A stretch of DNA of 47,109 nt from Verrucomicrobiota bacterium (lineage in GTDB: Bacteria; Verrucomicrobiota; Verrucomicrobiia; Limisphaerales; JACDHS01), in assembly GCA_013820875.1 (NCBI GenBank), contig JACDHS010000020.1, forward strand, positions 1-47,109. The letters are read 5' to 3'. Below, piece after piece: positions 46,523 to 47,109 of this stretch. The stretch's first letter is position 1. Every line of letters starts with the position of its first letter. The position numbers and the translations under genes were made by a program. The notes under the pieces were generated by a model. The model saw only the letters and a list, made by a program, of their open reading frames with translations. It was not told where the DNA came from and did not search any database.

Positions 46523-47109
46523 TCACCAAGTTCTTGGAGGCTTTATAGGTGTGGCCGATAGCGACAGAGGTAGGCGGACGGAACTGGTGTCCTTGACAGA
46601 TTGAATGTCGTTAGGCAGCCTGCTGTCCACTTCCACTGCCGCCTGCGCATTGTAACTCTGCTCAAAATGCTGACCACTGCCCGCTTTCATGATTCGGCTT
46701 TCCGGATCGGTAAAGTTATATTGATCTTTGGGTTGAGGATCGGGTGTCGGCCCCTGTGGCGGCTTTCCACCACTTTTCTCTCCGCGCTCTTCTTTGGCCG
46801 CTCGTTCGGCCAGCTTTTGCTCATGTTCCGCCAGTTGCGCGATGTAGCGCGCGTGGGCGCGAGCTTCAATCTCAGTGCGGGCGTGTGCCAGGGCAGCTTT
46901 GCGTTCCGCTCGCCGGGTGATTTCTTCGGGAATGCTCAATCCATCCTGTAAAGGAGTGCTGTCTGCCTGTTCGGCTTTAGCGATCAATTCCTTCACTTCG
47001 TTGTCGAGCCGTTCGATGACTTCCCCAGCCCGTTGGTAGCTCACCGCACTGTGTTTACTGGCATTGGCCAATACTTTGGTGCCGTCTGTCGCCACCGTGA
47101 TCTGACCGA
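46523..47109 (-). pseudogene. IS1182-type transposase, 3' fragment running off the window edge
   Basis: The frame shows DGTKVLANASKHSAVSY, a long charged Ala/Glu-rich helical insert, then FTDPESRIMKAG and SYNAQAAVEVDSRL, the signature region of IS1182-family DDE transposases. After DSRL it diverges into unrelated residues and stops at 46523, so the catalytic C-terminal half is missing. The N-terminus lies beyond 47109 and cannot be judged. No terminal inverted repeat was seen. It is a decayed insertion-sequence copy. Confidence 0.85.

Overview
The window looks like a chromosome segment from a member of the Verrucomicrobiota, probably a soil or freshwater Pedosphaera/Limisphaerales-type organism. 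This is inference from gene content: a MoxR-DUF58-VWA-DUF4175-DUF4159 operon, a two-component 'propeller' sensor kinase, a kinase fused to a DUF1080 domain, a giant secreted beta-helix protein with the FYRLRSP-type C-terminus common in this phylum, and many dispersed palindromic intergenic repeats. No rRNA, tRNA or CRISPR array was seen.

Layout. 1-3.8 kb: a fibronectin-III protein of unknown role with a strong terminator, then a Ski2-like helicase. 3.9-9.4 kb: a membrane-anchored protein kinase that appears to be a pseudokinase, a small ORF, and a hybrid-style sensor histidine kinase. 9.4-10.4 kb: gene-free DNA with an inverted-repeat family and a very regular 42-bp array of T-tract/GC-core/A-tract units. 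10.4-12.5 kb: a secreted thioredoxin translationally coupled to a tetraheme cytochrome with an UshA-like N-terminus. 12.8-22.7 kb: a six-gene minus-strand operon (MoxR ATPase, DUF58, two VWA membrane proteins, DUF4175-like coiled-coil membrane protein, DUF4159). 22.7-24.2 kb: gene-free DNA with 133-bp direct and inverted repeats and a second 42-bp tandem array. 24.2-28.4 kb: a paralogue of the first fibronectin-III protein with a matching terminator, a small hypothetical gene, a SNF2 helicase remnant, and a nucleotidyltransferase plus winged-helix pair that resembles a toxin-antitoxin module. 28.5-45.4 kb: one 5605-residue secreted protein built of ten copies of a beta-helix/Ig module. 45.5-47.1 kb: a gene graveyard containing an mcrC remnant, an unplaced C-terminal fragment, a frameshifted excisionase-like gene and the truncated end of an IS1182-type transposase.

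How the parts relate. The six-gene operon encodes a putative ATPase-driven chaperone and surface assembly machine. In this phylum such operons sit beside secreted redox proteins, as here. Single-base frameshifts are confined to the defence or mobile-like loci (near 26.9, 45.8 and 46.2 kb). The 16.8-kb ORF and the long operon genes are intact, so real decay is more likely than general sequencing error. The strongest candidates for new biology are the two helically phased 42-bp arrays, the pseudokinase-DUF1080 fusion, the fibronectin-III paralogue family, and the ten-module giant protein with two foreign inserts in its first module.
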